DNA of 64,000 nucleotides from Mesostigma viride (taxonomy: Eukaryota > Streptophyta > Mesostigmatophyceae > Mesostigmatales > Mesostigmataceae). Where the stretch lies: the NCBI GenBank assembly GCA_009746045.1, contig RPFO01000213.1, positions 11,434,150 to 11,498,149 on the forward strand. Reading direction: 5' to 3'. The position numbers and the translations under genes are program-made. Below are positions 44,055 to 55,857 of the stretch, one piece after another (within the stretch, counting starts at the first letter, position 1; each line of letters begins with the position of its first letter). Under the pieces are notes generated by a model. The model did not search any database. It saw nothing but the letters and a program-made list of their open reading frames with translations, and was not told where the DNA came from.

Positions 44055-44529
44055 GGAATATACCAGTAGTGTAGATTAGATAGGCTTAGCCTTTGCAAGT
44101 GGCCCACGCGCATGTGCGCCCATAATGGCCCCCATGGATGATGCTTTCAGTATTTAGCCGCGCCCAGCCTACAATGGGACCTCCCATGGATGATGCATTA
44201 AGAATTTAGCCATGCGATGCCTATGCAGGGAGCTACTCTCTGCTGAGATGCCATGTGTACACCAGCTATAGCCTAGCCACATACCCTCCACCCCATATGT
44301 CATGCAGGCCTTCTAGGCCCTCTCCTCAAGCCCCCCCTGGGTGCCTGTGCTTGTTAAGGAGGCATGAACCATCATGGCGGTGCAGGTGCACCTTGTGCAC
44401 CCAGAGCAGGTGATAGTTGTACATCCTCCACCTGCAGGTTGTAGCCCTGATTGTATTACAAACCCATAGATGCCCCTTTCTCAGGGCTATGTGTTACATA
44501 TGCTCCCAACGGAGCTATGATTTTAATTA
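44055..44529 (+). other. Probable 3' UTR/tail of the LINE-like element
   Basis: No ORF. Contains a repeated motif CCCATGGATGATGC...TTTAGCC (about 44130-44160 and 44180-44215), the type of short tandem found in LINE 3' ends. It runs up to the left TIR at 44530. Confidence 0.35.
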
Positions 44530-45055
44530 CACATCAATCCGGCGCAGCGCCGGGGCGTTCCGCGGTAATTCCCGCGCGAAAGTTGACGAAATTCGGTGCG
44601 CGCGTGCAATGTTGACTGAAATTCGGTGTGCAAGGCTATGGTAGCTGAAAATTTATTGCTCACGGAATACGAAGCCATTGTGTACCGGATTTCGCTTGTT
44701 CGAACGGCATTGTCATAGGGAAAAATATTATTCACAAAAAAACTCGCGAAACGCTGCTGTGTTGGGTGTGAACGAGGACAAGCACGCAGTTGGCGCAGTT
44801 TTTGCTCGCCGTCCGACCAGACCCGTGCATCTTTAAGGTAAGGTCTCGTTGCCCAAACTAATTGACGGTGGAAGCGAACACGTTCTATACCAGTTCCTTA
44901 CATCATTTTAAAGAAACCAGCGTAGGATTTCCCTTAATTTTGCGTTTCCGATTTTTACGCCCCTTCCGCGAAAAAGTGAGAATTATAGGAGCGCTGACAG
45001 GGGCAACACTGCATGTCGTGCTTTTAATCGCTTTTTCGTCTTTTCTTGCAGCTAT

Positions 45056-45223
45056 ATGACTTCGCTTGGGAGCAGCAACATCGCCCGGTGTTTATCCTGC
45101 GGGCGGGGCTTGCTGGCCCCGTCCGGAGTGTGCTCGGGGTGCGGGAAAAACCACAGCTACTGGTTTATAACGTCGACAACCCCCCATTTTCTGGTCATTA
45201 ACCGGCGTATTCTTGTGGTTTAA
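45056..45223 (+). CDS. Small zinc-ribbon protein of the left TIR element
   Basis: 55 aa beginning MTSLGSSNI with C12-x2-C15 and C26-x2-C29 (CLSC...CSGC), then YWF. The copy in the right element (50718-50596) has the same start, spacing and cysteines; TCG/TCC and TGT/TGC differences are synonymous while several loop residues differ, as expected of a structural zinc ribbon under constraint. In both copies the ATG lies 4-5 bases after a pyrimidine tract ending TTGCAG, so it may be a 3' exon of a longer spliced gene. Function unknown; DNA or RNA binding is only an inference from the fold. Confidence 0.45.
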   Translation: MTSLGSSNIARCLSCGRGLLAPSGVCSGCGKNHSYWFITSTTPHFLVINRRILVV

Positions 45224-45537
45224 GCTTCCGGCGACGGGCGAAAAGAGCTCTTACCATGACGGCATGCTCTGGGGAGGCGTTCCGAGAAGGACTGGGGCGG
45301 GCAGGCAAATTTACACGCGACAGTGCCCGCACGTCGCCTGCGCACCCCGGCGTACAAGGCAAAGCGCAGTGTTTCCCTCCTGGACGGCCCATCGCTGCCT
45401 TTGCCGGGCGGCATGTTGGGGAGGCGGCTCCTTCTTCCTTTCTTACCGCCCGTTTCATAGTTCATACCCCGTGAGTTTCCCAACGGAGGCGTGTTAATGA
45501 TGAGCGGCTGCATGCATGAATGAACGGGTGTATGAAT

Positions 45538-46353
45538 GAGGGAGGGAGGGAGGGAGGGAGGGAGGGAGGGAGGGAGGGAGGGAGGGAGGGAGGGAGGGAG
45601 GGAGGGAGGGAGGGAGGGAGGGAGGAGGGGGAGGGAGGGAGGAGGGAGGGAGGGAGGGAGGGAGGGAGGGAGGGAGGGAGGGAGGGAGGGAGGGAGGGAG
45701 GGAGGAGGGAGGGAGGGAGGGAGGGAGGGAGGGAGGGAGGGAGGGAGGGAGGGAGGGAGGGAGGAGGGAGGGAGGGAGGGAGGGAGGGAGGGAGGGAGGG
45801 AGGGAGGGAGGAGGGAGGGAGGGAGGGAGGGAGGGAGGGAGGGAGGGAGGGAGGGAGGGAGGGAGGGAGGGAGGGAGGGAGGGAGGGAGGGAGGGAGGGA
45901 GGGAGGGAGGGAGGGAGGGAGGGAGGGAGGGAGGGAGGGAGGGAGGGAGGGAGGGAGGGAGGGAGGGAGGGAGGGAGGGAGGAGGAGGGAGGGAGGGAGG
46001 AGGGAGGGAGGGAGGGAGGGAGGGAGGGAGGGAGGGAGGGAGGGAGGGAGGGAGGAGGGAGGGAGGGAGGGAGGGAGGGAGGGAGGGAGGGAGGGAGGGA
46101 GGAGGGAGGGAGGGAGGGAGGAGGGAGGGAGGGAGGAGGGAGGGAGGGAGGGAGGGAGGGAGGGAGGGAGGGAGGGAGGGAGGGAGGGAGGGAGGGAGGG
46201 AGGGAGGGAGGGAGGGAGGGAGGGAGGGAGGGAGGGAGGGAGGGAGGGAGGGAGGGAGGGAGGGAGGAGGGAGGGAGGGAGGGAGGGAGGGAGGGAGGGA
46301 GGGAGGAGGGAGGGAGGGAGGGAGGGAGGGAGGGAGGGAGGGAGGGAGGGAGG
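45538..46353 (+). repeat. (GGGA)n array, about 0.8 kb, with scattered GGA slips
   Basis: Almost pure GGGA with roughly a dozen three-base interruptions. A mirror array lies in the right element at 49639-50238 as CCCT. Purine/pyrimidine asymmetry favours triplex or G4 structures. The long 'proteins' predicted through it are artefacts. Confidence 0.97.
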
Positions 46354-46363
46354 GTATGTATGA

Positions 46364-46527
<164 letters not shown>

Positions 46528-46624
46528 TACGTGTATGCATGGGTGGGTGGATACATGTGTATGTGTGTGTGGTGGGTGGGTAAGGGATCGACGTGTGTGT
46601 GTGTATGTGTGTGTGTGTGTGTGT

Positions 46625-46911
46625 GTGCTTCTCTGCTTAGGCGTTGGAGCACACGCATGCACTGGAGGAAGGGGGTGATGAAAACCCAGACCAACTGTCG
46701 CACCCACCCCTCCACCTTCACCAAGCGTAAGGCCAAGCGTGCCATGGGGGTAGGGTAGCGGACGCAAGTCACCAACGTCAGGGTGCTCACCAGGCTGGTG
46801 GATGAGAAGATGGGGGGCAGGCCCCTGTCAGATGCAGAGAAGAAGAAAAGGAAAAGGATGCAGCAGGGCCGTGAGAACGTGCCCCCGGGTGTGGCATTAG
46901 CCACTATATAG
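46625..46911 (+). pseudogene. Basic ORF remnant present only in the left TIR element
   Basis: One frame reads WRKGVMKTQTNC, then TKRKAKRAMGVG, an in-frame TAG at 46756-46758, then VRVLTRLVDEKMGGRPLSDA and a Lys/Arg run, ending at a stop near 46910. Composition and lysine clusters suggest the end of a nucleic-acid-binding or transposase-like protein. The right element lacks this ~290 bp, which accounts for most of the length difference between the copies. Confidence 0.35.
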
Positions 46912-47094
46912 CTAGCTAGCTGGCTAGAGGTGTGTTATTAATGCATTGTACTATAGGCATGTGCCCCCAAGTATGCCTTCCTGCATTGTAAATATGATGC
47001 ATAATGTAATGATGTGTTGTTTGGAACCTTCTGTACACCAAGGTGGAATGATTGCCATGAAACCCTTGTAAGAACAATAGAAAGCTGCTTTTTC

Positions 47095-47830
47095 TGTGGT
47101 ATTTATGCTAGCATCTGTCACCAATTTGTCATCCAACCAGCCTGAAGCTTTGTGGGCAGGCTGCATGGGATGTGTTTCGAACATGTGCCAAGTTCTAGCT
47201 CCAACTGAGTCCACTTGGGTCTTATATATGTGCAAACCTATGATGAAATACTTGGAAAACACTGAAAAACTGCATTTTGGGTATTTATGCTAGCATTTGT
47301 CACCAATTTGTCATCCAACCAGCCTGAAACTTTGTGGGCATGCTGCATGGGATGTGTTTAGAACATGTGCAAAGTTCCAGGCCCAACTGAGTTCATTTGT
47401 GTCATTATGTATGCATATGTGTGATAAAACCCTTAAAAAACCATGAAAAACTGCATTTTTTGGGTATTTATGCTAGCATTTGTCACCAATTTGTCATCCA
47501 ACCAGCCTGAAACTTTGTGGGCATGCTGCATGGGATGTGTTTAGAACATGTGCAAAGTTCCAGGCCCAACTGAGTTCATTTGGTGTCATTATGTATGCAT
47601 ATGTGTGATAAAACCCTTAAAAAACCATGAAAAACTGCATTTTTTGGGTATTTATGCTAGCATTTGTCACCAATTTGTCATCCAACCAGCCTGAAACTTT
47701 GTGGGCATGCTGCATGGGATGTGTTTAGAACATGTGCAAAGTTCCAGGCCCAACTGAGTTCATTTGATGTCATTATATATGCATACATGCCAGAAAGTGC
47801 TGAAAATACGGTATTTTTTGCTAGCAAATG
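47095..47830 (+). repeat. 183 bp tandem satellite, four copies, left element
   Basis: Units start GTATTTATGCTAGCATTTGT and include CATCCAACCAGCCTGAAACT and CATGCTGCATGGGATGTGTT. Copies begin near 47098, 47281, 47465 and 47647. Inner copies are nearly identical; the outer ones are more diverged. Confidence 0.88.
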
Positions 47831-47992
47831 TCACCATGTTACCATGGTGCCGACTCCCAAAAAATTTTTTGACCACATGGCATCATAAGATATCTGATTA
47901 GGTACCTTGGTGCCAAATTTGAGGCCAAACTGACTATTAGCCTATCTTGAAATAATTACCAGGGAACAAAAACGCGTTTTTGGATTGATGTG

Positions 47993-48166
47993 TAATTAAT
48001 TAATTAATAATAACACAAACGTTAAATATATAATTTAAAAAACTAAAAGCTAAATTAAAGCCTGAATACATGCCTAACTGTGCGTGCAGGAGCAAACTAG
48101 CCCCCATGCAATTGAATAGAATGTGTCAGGACTGGGGAAGTTGTACGCCGGCCGTTTTGTCACAAC
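47993..48166. other. 174 bp AT-rich spacer at the palindrome centre
   Basis: Lies between the inner ends of the two TIR elements, begins with TAATTAATTAATT and has no inverted symmetry with itself. It separates the arms of the 6.7 kb inverted repeat. Confidence 0.6.
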
Positions 48167-48319
48167 CACATCAATCCGAAAACCCATTTTCTTCCCCTGG
48201 AAATTATTTGGAGAAGGAATAATGGTCAGTTTGACCTCAAATTTGGCACCAAGGTTCCTTATCAGATATCTTATGATGCCATGTGGTCAAAAAAAATTTT
48301 GGGAGTCGGCAGCATGGTA

Positions 48320-49070
48320 ACATGGTGACATTTGCTAGCAAAAAATACCGTATTTTCAGCACTTTGTGGCATGTATGCATGTATAAAGACATCAAATGAA
48401 CTCAGTTGGGCCTGTGACTTTGCACATGTTCTAAACACATCCCATGCAGCATGCCCACAAAGTTTCAGGCTGGTTGGATGACAAATTGGTGACAAATGCT
48501 AGCATTAATACCCCAAAAATGCTGTTTTTCATGGTTTTCCAAGGGTTTTATCACACATATGCATACATAATGACACCAAATGAGCTCAGTTGGAGCTGAA
48601 ACTTTGCACATGTTCTAAACACATCCCATGCAGCATGCCCACAAAGTTTCAGGCTGGTTGGATGACAAATTGGAGACAAATGCTAGCATAAATACCCCCA
48701 AAATGCAGTTTTTCATGGTTTTCCAAGGGTTTTATCACACATATGCATACATAATGACACCAAATGAGCTCAGTTGGAGCTGAAACTTTGCACATGTTCT
48801 AAACACATCCCATGCAGCATGCCCACAAAGTTTCAGGCTGGTTGGATGACAAACTGGTGACAAATGCTAGCAAAAAAAAAAACCAAAATGCAGTTTTTCT
48901 TGGCTTTCCAAGGGTTCCAACACATGGGTGCCTATATCAATGAACTCAGTTAAGCCTAGAACTTTGCACAGCTCATAAAAACATCTATGTTAACTGCCCA
49001 CAGAGATTCAGACTGTTTGCATGACAAATAGGTGACAGATGCTAGCAAACATAGCACAAAAAATGCAGTT
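48320..49070 (-). repeat. 183 bp tandem satellite, four copies, right element
   Basis: Inverted counterpart of 47095-47830, with CAAAGTTTCAGGCTGGTTGG as its hallmark. Unit starts fall near 48500, 48690 and 48870 with a diverged copy toward 49070. Confidence 0.88.
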
Positions 49071-49289
49071 CCTAGTAATTATTTTTCAAGGGTTTCATCC
49101 CATAGTTGCAAGTCAACCATTCCAGTTTGGGATATATAGTCAGGTTCCCAACAACACATCTTGATGATATATTATGTGATATTGCAGGAAGGCAGACTTA
49201 GGGGCACACGCCCATGATACAACGTCAACATGTACATCAACAACACACACGTAACTTAGCTAATCATCATAATAAAAAGCACACCTTCC

Positions 49290-49625
<336 letters not shown>

Positions 49626-49638
49626 CACACAGTCATGC

Positions 49639-50238
49639 CTTCCCTCCCTCTCCCTCCCTCCCTCCCTCCCTCCCTCCCTCCCTCCCTCCCTCCCTCCCTC
49701 CCTCCCTCCCTCCCTCCCTCCCTCCCTCCCTCCCTCCCTCCCTCCCTCCCTCCCTCCCTCCTCCCTCCCTCCCTCCCTCCCTCCCTCCCTCCCTCCCTCC
49801 CTCCCTCCCTCCCTCCTCCCTCCCTCCTCCCTCCCTCCCTCCTCCCTCCCTCCCTCCGTCCCTCCCTCCCTCCTCCCTCCTCCCTCCCTCCCTCCCTCCT
49901 CCCTCCTCCCTCCCTCCCTCCCTCCCTCCCTCCCTCCCTCCCTCCCTCCCTCCCTCCCTCCCTCCCTCCCCTCCCTCCCTCCCTCCCTCCCTCCCTCCCT
50001 CCCTCCCTCCTCCCTCCCTCCCTCCCTCCCTCCCTCCCTCCCTCCCTCCTCCCTCCCTCCCTCCTCCCTCCCTCCCTCCCTCCCTCCCTCCCTCCCTCCC
50101 TCCCTCCCTCCCTCCCTCCCTCCCTCCCTCCCTCCCTCCCTCCCTCCCTCCCTCCCTCCCTCCCTCCCTCCCTCCTCCCTCCCTCCCTCCCTCCCTCCCT
50201 CCCTCCCTCCCTCCCTCCCTCCCTCCCTCCCTCCCTCC
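49639..50238 (+). repeat. (CCCT)n array, about 0.6 kb
   Basis: Mirror of 45538-46353 with scattered CCT slips. The predicted long Pro/Ser ORFs through it are artefacts. Confidence 0.97.
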
Positions 50239-50595
50239 CCCCATCATTCATGCATGCATTCATTCATGCATGCATCCACTCATTCATGAACATGCCTCCG
50301 TTGGCCAGGGGTTCAAAATGATGCAACAGGCACCAAAAAAGGGAGAAGGAGCCGCCTCCCCAACGTGCCGCCCGGCGACGGCAGCGATGGGCCCAGGGGG
50401 GAACAGTGCGCTTTGTCTTGTTCGCCGGGGTGAGCCGGCGGGGTGCGGGCACTGTCGCGTTTTATTTAGCCCGCCCGCCCCAGTCCTTCTCGGAGTGCCT
50501 TCTCAGGCCATGGCGTCAGGGTAAGAGTTCGTTTCGCCCGTCGCCGGACGCTTAAACCACTAGACTACGCCGGTTAATTACGACAAGAAAGCGGG

Positions 50596-50718
50596 TTACG
50601 ACGATAGAAACCAGTAGATGGTGGTTCTCCCGCACCCCGGGCACACCAGCGACGTCGGCAGCGAGCCCCGCCCGCAGGTTATGCAGCTGACGATGTTGCT
50701 CTGCCCAAGGGAAGTCAT
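50596..50718 (-). CDS. Small zinc-ribbon protein of the right TIR element
   Basis: 40 aa, MTSLGQSNIVSCITCGRG... with C12-x2-C15 and C26-x2-C29, ending YWFLSS. It is colinear without gaps with the left copy over 40 residues and shorter at the C-terminus because of an earlier stop. The frame is also open upstream to an ATG at 51015, but that part is not conserved with the left copy, so the short start is preferred. Confidence 0.42.
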   Translation of the reverse strand: MTSLGQSNIVSCITCGRGSLPTSLVCPGCGRTTIYWFLSS

Positions 50719-51245
50719 AAAGCTGCAAAAAAAGGGGTAAAAGCGATTAAATCCACGACATGCATTTTTGCCCCTGTTAGCGCTCCTATAAATCTGACTT
50801 TTACGGGAAAATCGCGTGCAACATGGAAACGCAAAATTAAGGGAATCGCTGTGCTGGATTTCTTCGAAATGATATATGGAATCGTTCGAAAGTGTGCCCT
50901 CCCACCAGTAGCGTCTAATCTGTGCTAGCCATGACCTTGAACACGCAGGGGTGGCTGCGCTCGGCGCGCGAAACTGGCCACTGCTGCGTGTTTGCCCTCG
51001 CACACACACACACAAAAAAGCTGTTTACCGACCTTTTTTTTGCAGAATAAATTTCCTTACGTCAATGCCGATCGAACAAGCGAAATCCGGTACAAAATGG
51101 CTTCGTAATCCGTGCACAGTAAATTTTCACGCTACCATAGCCTTCGCAATGGAATTTGCACTCAACATCTCCCGCGCGCACCGAATTTCGTCAATTTCAC
51201 CCCGGAATTACCGCGGACACTTTGGCGCGGCGTCGGATTGATGTG

Positions 51246-52480
51246 ACTGATGGGATATTCAAATTTTAAACTGCAGTTTACTGCACTGTCCCATGCACCA
51301 CCATGATCTCGAGGGTTGAGGCTAGCTCCATAATCGATTCCTAATGAAAGTAAGTTTCAAATATATACTTTTTTAGTTCATTACAACCGGCCAAGGATAA
51401 CCATGTCTCATATACACTCGATCCGTGTGGCCCAGCCACATTTTCACGCTTGCTCTCTCTACCCTACCAAGTAGAATCCCTAGCCCTAGCCCCTACCCCT
51501 CCCTCACATGTATTGGATGGATACAACTAATGATCTGGATGCATGCGATTAGTCATTATAGAAGCAATCACATCAACACTTGCCGCCAGCCATAAGTGGT
51601 TGGAGCGATATCTGCGCTAGCCTGGCATCGTGTGCATAGCAGGTTTACCTGTGGATACAAAACATTACAGTTATCACTGCCATGGTCATGTGCATCTTGC
51701 AAATGCGCTGACCACCTGCTGAAGACTGCATTAATTTGCATGTCCAGCGAGCAGGCACTGCCTGCGCTACGTGCCGCTTTCTGTTACAAAGAACACGCGT
51801 CCGGCATGCATCTGCGTCCTGCGTGCGCATTGCCAAATGAACTGGTTGCCTGCCCTTGAGCATCGTAAACTGGCTCTCATAACATTCCCCTGGCAACGGC
51901 GATGACAGCCATGACAGCCATGACAGCCATGACAGCCATGACAGCCATGTCAGCGATTTGGCATGACAACCCATGGTGTTAGGAGACACTGGTCCTGTGG
52001 TGCAGCTAACAGCTGCGTAGGGTGGGAAGCCATGACGATATGGGATATGGCAGCTTGTTACATTGGTTGGTTGCCTTGGTGTAGTGGCACAAGCGCGGTA
52101 TTGTGTGTGGATAGCACTGTGTGTGTGCGTATGGACATGTGTGTACGTAAATATGCAAATGTGTACGTGTGGGCATGAACAAGCAATACAAGCCAGCCAG
52201 CAAGCCGGCCAGCCAGCAAACCCAAAGAAACAAAGCAAGCCTGGAAGCAAGGAAAGAGGATGCAATATGCAAGAAGTTCGCTTACCTAAGGACCGATGCT
52301 AGGTATTACCTGCTGGCTGCTGCTATAATACTTTGCTATGATATAGTTTGCTAGTTTGCTAAAATAGTTTCTTTTTGAAGCATGAATCCTGCCTTCCTCT
52401 GCTGGCAACATGCAGCATCCCAACACCACAACCCGATCACATTAGCATAGAGAAACCAATGTGACACCACCAGTCGCCTA
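51246..52480. other. Unassigned region right of the TIR element
   Basis: About 1.2 kb, moderately AT-rich, without a supported ORF. Holds a nonamer repeat CATGACAGC, about five copies (51898-51955), and a CAGC/GCCA-rich stretch at 52185-52220. Confidence 0.5.
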
Positions 52481-52483
52481 CTT

Positions 52484-53551
52484 ATTCTCCCAACCTTGAT
52501 CTCAACAGGACTTCCGGTCTCTTAGAAGAAATTCTAGCACCCTTATCGTAATCACCTACCATGAACACGTATCGTGCCTAGAACAATTGCATGCAGGCAA
52601 CATGTAATGGTACCACTGCCAACCATAGCCTTCATGAGAAAAAAAAAGGCTACACGACTAATCCTGTCGAGCAAGCACAGGAACCGTACTGACAATACTA
52701 CTGCTATGGTGCCTAGGATGCTGGCAAGAGCTTTACCTACACTGAATTATAGAAGTTTTACCAATGCCATACCCCGCGATACCGTCTTTCTGACCACGTG
52801 CTTGACATCCACAACGACCACCGCCAACGCCAAGGCATCAGGCAGGGCCCTTGCAGTCAAACAAAATAAGATGTAAGGAGAAGCGCGGTTGGCGATAGAA
52901 GCACATACGTTGGCCCAATCAGCAAGTATAAATAAGCCATGAAGGGTTTCTTACCTGGAGTTCCGAGACTGACATGCCGGGCGGGATAAAAATGGAGAGG
53001 TTGTGCATTCCAACGCTTGAGGCAAGCGGAAAATATGGCTGCCATCGGTAAAACTGTAGCATCATGGCACCAAACGTGGCCATAGTCTAGCTGAACATAT
53101 GGTGGGAATCAGACAAGTTTAAAATCATCATCATAATAAGCAACCAGCACGCCTGCTTTACGGGCTCCCTCGACCGACAACGCACCATCGGGACATGACC
53201 CAAAGAAAGCAAGCCTGCTTATATGCGCGCTCCTACATGCATCGAAAAACAATGCACAACGCAGAAGAACCAAGACAGCTCGCAGGAAAGAAAACAGCAC
53301 CAGCAACCCCGCTCGCCAGTTGCATGTACTTACAACTGTTGCAAGGTGATGGCGAGCACGGTCGACGGTAACTCGCCTGGCAACATTTGCTCCGCCTGGC
53401 AACATAACAAGGCAATATCACTCTTCGAAGTGAAGCTCAATTGGCAAATGCAGCAATCCAAAGGAGCAATCGATAGTAATGCCGACACTTGATTTACTGG
53501 ATTGGACCAGTCTTCCACGACAAACACTGCCAAGCTCTGGAGAGAATCCAT
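52484..53551 (-). CDS. Tentative exons of an unrecognised minus-strand gene
   Basis: Three pieces look exon-like. (1) 53551-53336, 72 codons from an ATG, ending at a perfect GTAAGT donor. (2) About 53053-52952: TACAG acceptor, then 33 codons (FYRWQPYFPLASSVG and FIPPGMSVSELQ) and a GTAAGA donor. (3) About 52860-52484: an open frame interrupted by one TAA. Phase between pieces 2 and 3 does not join cleanly and I recognise no family, so this may be a real gene with other exon limits, a pseudogene or chance. A further frame at 53609-53418 overlaps piece 1. Confidence 0.25.
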
Positions 53552-53609
53552 GATAAAATGCCTTTTCTATCGAATTGCAATTATTGATGACTTGCATGCT
53601 TAGCAACAA

Positions 53610-55857
53610 GATATTGAAACGTCAATCTACGTTTAGGTAAATGTCCATGCCGCCCCCGTCAATATCCGGAATGTTTCTCCCGCCATGGCTGCCGGGGGTC
53701 TGCTGTCTTGCACTTACGGCGCCTAACTACAGTAATTTACGCGCCCGCAGGCCAACAGGCCGACAGGCGAGGTTTGTATGCAGGCTACGGACCTGCTTGG
53801 AGTACCGCGCCACTAGGCTCGGGTGAGTCTGGATGCGCATCTTTGGTCCATAATTGGCTAATAAAAATATACCCATTTCCCCGAAAGTCTGGATGCGCAT
53901 CCAGACTCATGAGTCTGGAAAAATACCTCCAGATCCGGCTTCCTTCGCATCCGGATGGATCTGACGGATCCGGCTGTCGGATCCGGACGGATCCGGCTGT
54001 AATCGAAGAGTTGCCACGGACCAAAATCTGATACTCGCAATCCCAAAATTTATAAATTTAATGCGCCAAAATGTGCTGCTTTCTGCCGTTGTTGTTGTTG
54101 TTGTTGTTGCCCACGCCGCACATGGGCAGCAGAGATTTGGAACGGCCGAGGGCCAGGACACGTTGATTGTCCATATTTGAGCGGCACGGACCAATATCTG
54201 ATACTAACAACCCCAAAGATTTGGGCCAAAATGTGCTTTTTTCCCCTACCGTAAGTTCTTTTATAGTAGTCTCTCGCCAACTGTTTCACTTCGTCTTTTC
54301 CGGTGAAATGGGTGTTATTTTTATTTCCACTTGGAAAGGTCAGGGCAACTGGGCAACGCCACCCAGCCCGGCCAGCCGAGCCAAATCTCAAATGGCCGGC
54401 GATTGCAAGTTGTCAACCGGCGTTGAGTGGAGTTGAGTGGACCCAGTTGCCCGACAGGGTTAGATAACCGGCGTTGTTGTTTTGGTCCGGCGTTGTTATC
54501 TAACCGGCGTGCGAACCGGCGTTGTAAACTGACTGACTACTAGTGGTTTACTGACTGACTGAAAGTTGTCATGGACGAGAAACATGTGACGATGGATGCA
54601 TCGTCCATAAACGGTTTTTTTGTATGTAGCATTTATGTAGTATATGCGGCTGCAGATCCACCGAGCGTCAGTGGCGTTGGATCCAACTAAACTGAACTGA
54701 ACGTCTGAAGATACATTATTGATTTGACACTTGGCAAATGGTGCCACTTGTGTCAGTTTTTTCTCGCCAATCGTCATGCCAAGATATTTTCCGGGTAAAT
54801 GGGTATTTTTATTAACGTCATGCCAAGATATCAAAGAGACAACCAGCGCAGGCCAGAAATCGATATATTCTGATGCCAAGATATATTCTGATGCCAAGAT
54901 ATCGTTATATTCTGTGTGTTCAGCCACGTGCGAGCACGATTGATCCTTGTCCGAACTCCTAAACTAACGACGCTTGAGCGCATGCAGAAATGTCACCCGC
55001 ACAGTACAGGAGTCATGGTTGTTCCTCGCTTCAAGCTTGCGCTTCCAGATTGCAAATCCGCTGGAAATCATGTGGCGATCGATCTTAACTCCGAAACTAA
55101 CGACGCTGGATCGCCTGCAGTGCAAATCCGCTGGAAATAATGTGGCGATTGATGTGAACTCCTAAACTAGCTAACGACGCTGGAGCGCCTGCAGTGCGCC
55201 TGCAGCAATGTCACCCGCACAGTACAGGAGTAATGGTTGTGCCTCGCTTCAAGCTTGCGCTTCCAGATTTCAAATCCGCTTGTCGACCCATTCGTTGCGT
55301 CAGAGTATTAGACGAACCCCGAAGCTTGCCTTTTCCACCAAATTCATCCTGTAGAACTTGGAATTTGGCTGCATCATCAAGGAGTACGTACATGATCATA
55401 ATTGCAGTATGGACCTCTCGCCGGTGGCCTTGTCAAATTTGCGGCTGCTTTAGCTGGTAATCACATTGCCGGTGCCGGCCGCTGTGCATGTGGACGCTCA
55501 AATTCATTCGATCCGGGTCCACTGGCGCATTGGCGCATGCGCATCCCCGCGCGCCGTTTGATGATATTGCTCTCGGCAATGACGTCGCCGATAGCGAACG
55601 TTAACGTACTTAATTGGTGAGCGCCGGGTCCTACGCACTAGTTTTCCGGCTGAAAAAACGACCTTGTGGTCAACTGCAGCTGCTGCAAATCAACGCGGCT
55701 CGTTGGCGCACGACCGACGCGTCCTCATGTCACGACTCGTCGGGTGAGAACCCAGTATAGCGGATTAATTAGTCATGATCATCAGCTTGGACATGTATAT
55801 GAATTTCCTGCTCGTGTAGTTCAGTAGGTCAACTATGGAAGCGTCAGGGAGGGGGGG
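53610..55857. other. Intergenic region with several local duplications
   Basis: No supported gene. Seen: repeated GTCTGGATGCGCAT units (53825-53905) and GGATCCGG-rich units (53930-54000), (GTT)7 at about 54088-54108, a duplicated 60 bp motif around ACGGACCAAAATCTGATACT (54015-54080 and 54186-54235), repeated AACCGGCGTTG (54410-54520), and a repeat at 54955-55290. The last 200 bp before 55858 would hold the phosphodiesterase promoter, with no motif I can name. Confidence 0.5.
54955..55290 (+). repeat. Compound tandem repeat, two long copies and one short
   Basis: AATGTCACCCGCACAGTACA and the following CTCGCTTCAAGCTTGCGCTT occur at about 54990-55045 and 55207-55265; CTAACGACGCTGGATCGCCTG-type units (variants) occur three times, and GCAAATCCGCTGGAAAT twice. 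The pattern fits successive unequal duplications. Confidence 0.8.

Noticed and set aside
50510-50580. tRNA-like sequence (TAGTCTAGTGGTTTAAGC resembles an A box on the minus strand; GAGTTCGTTTCGCCC resembles a B box on the plus strand)
   Set aside because: The two boxes are on opposite strands and no cloverleaf can be drawn; the left TIR copy has lost the A-box match.
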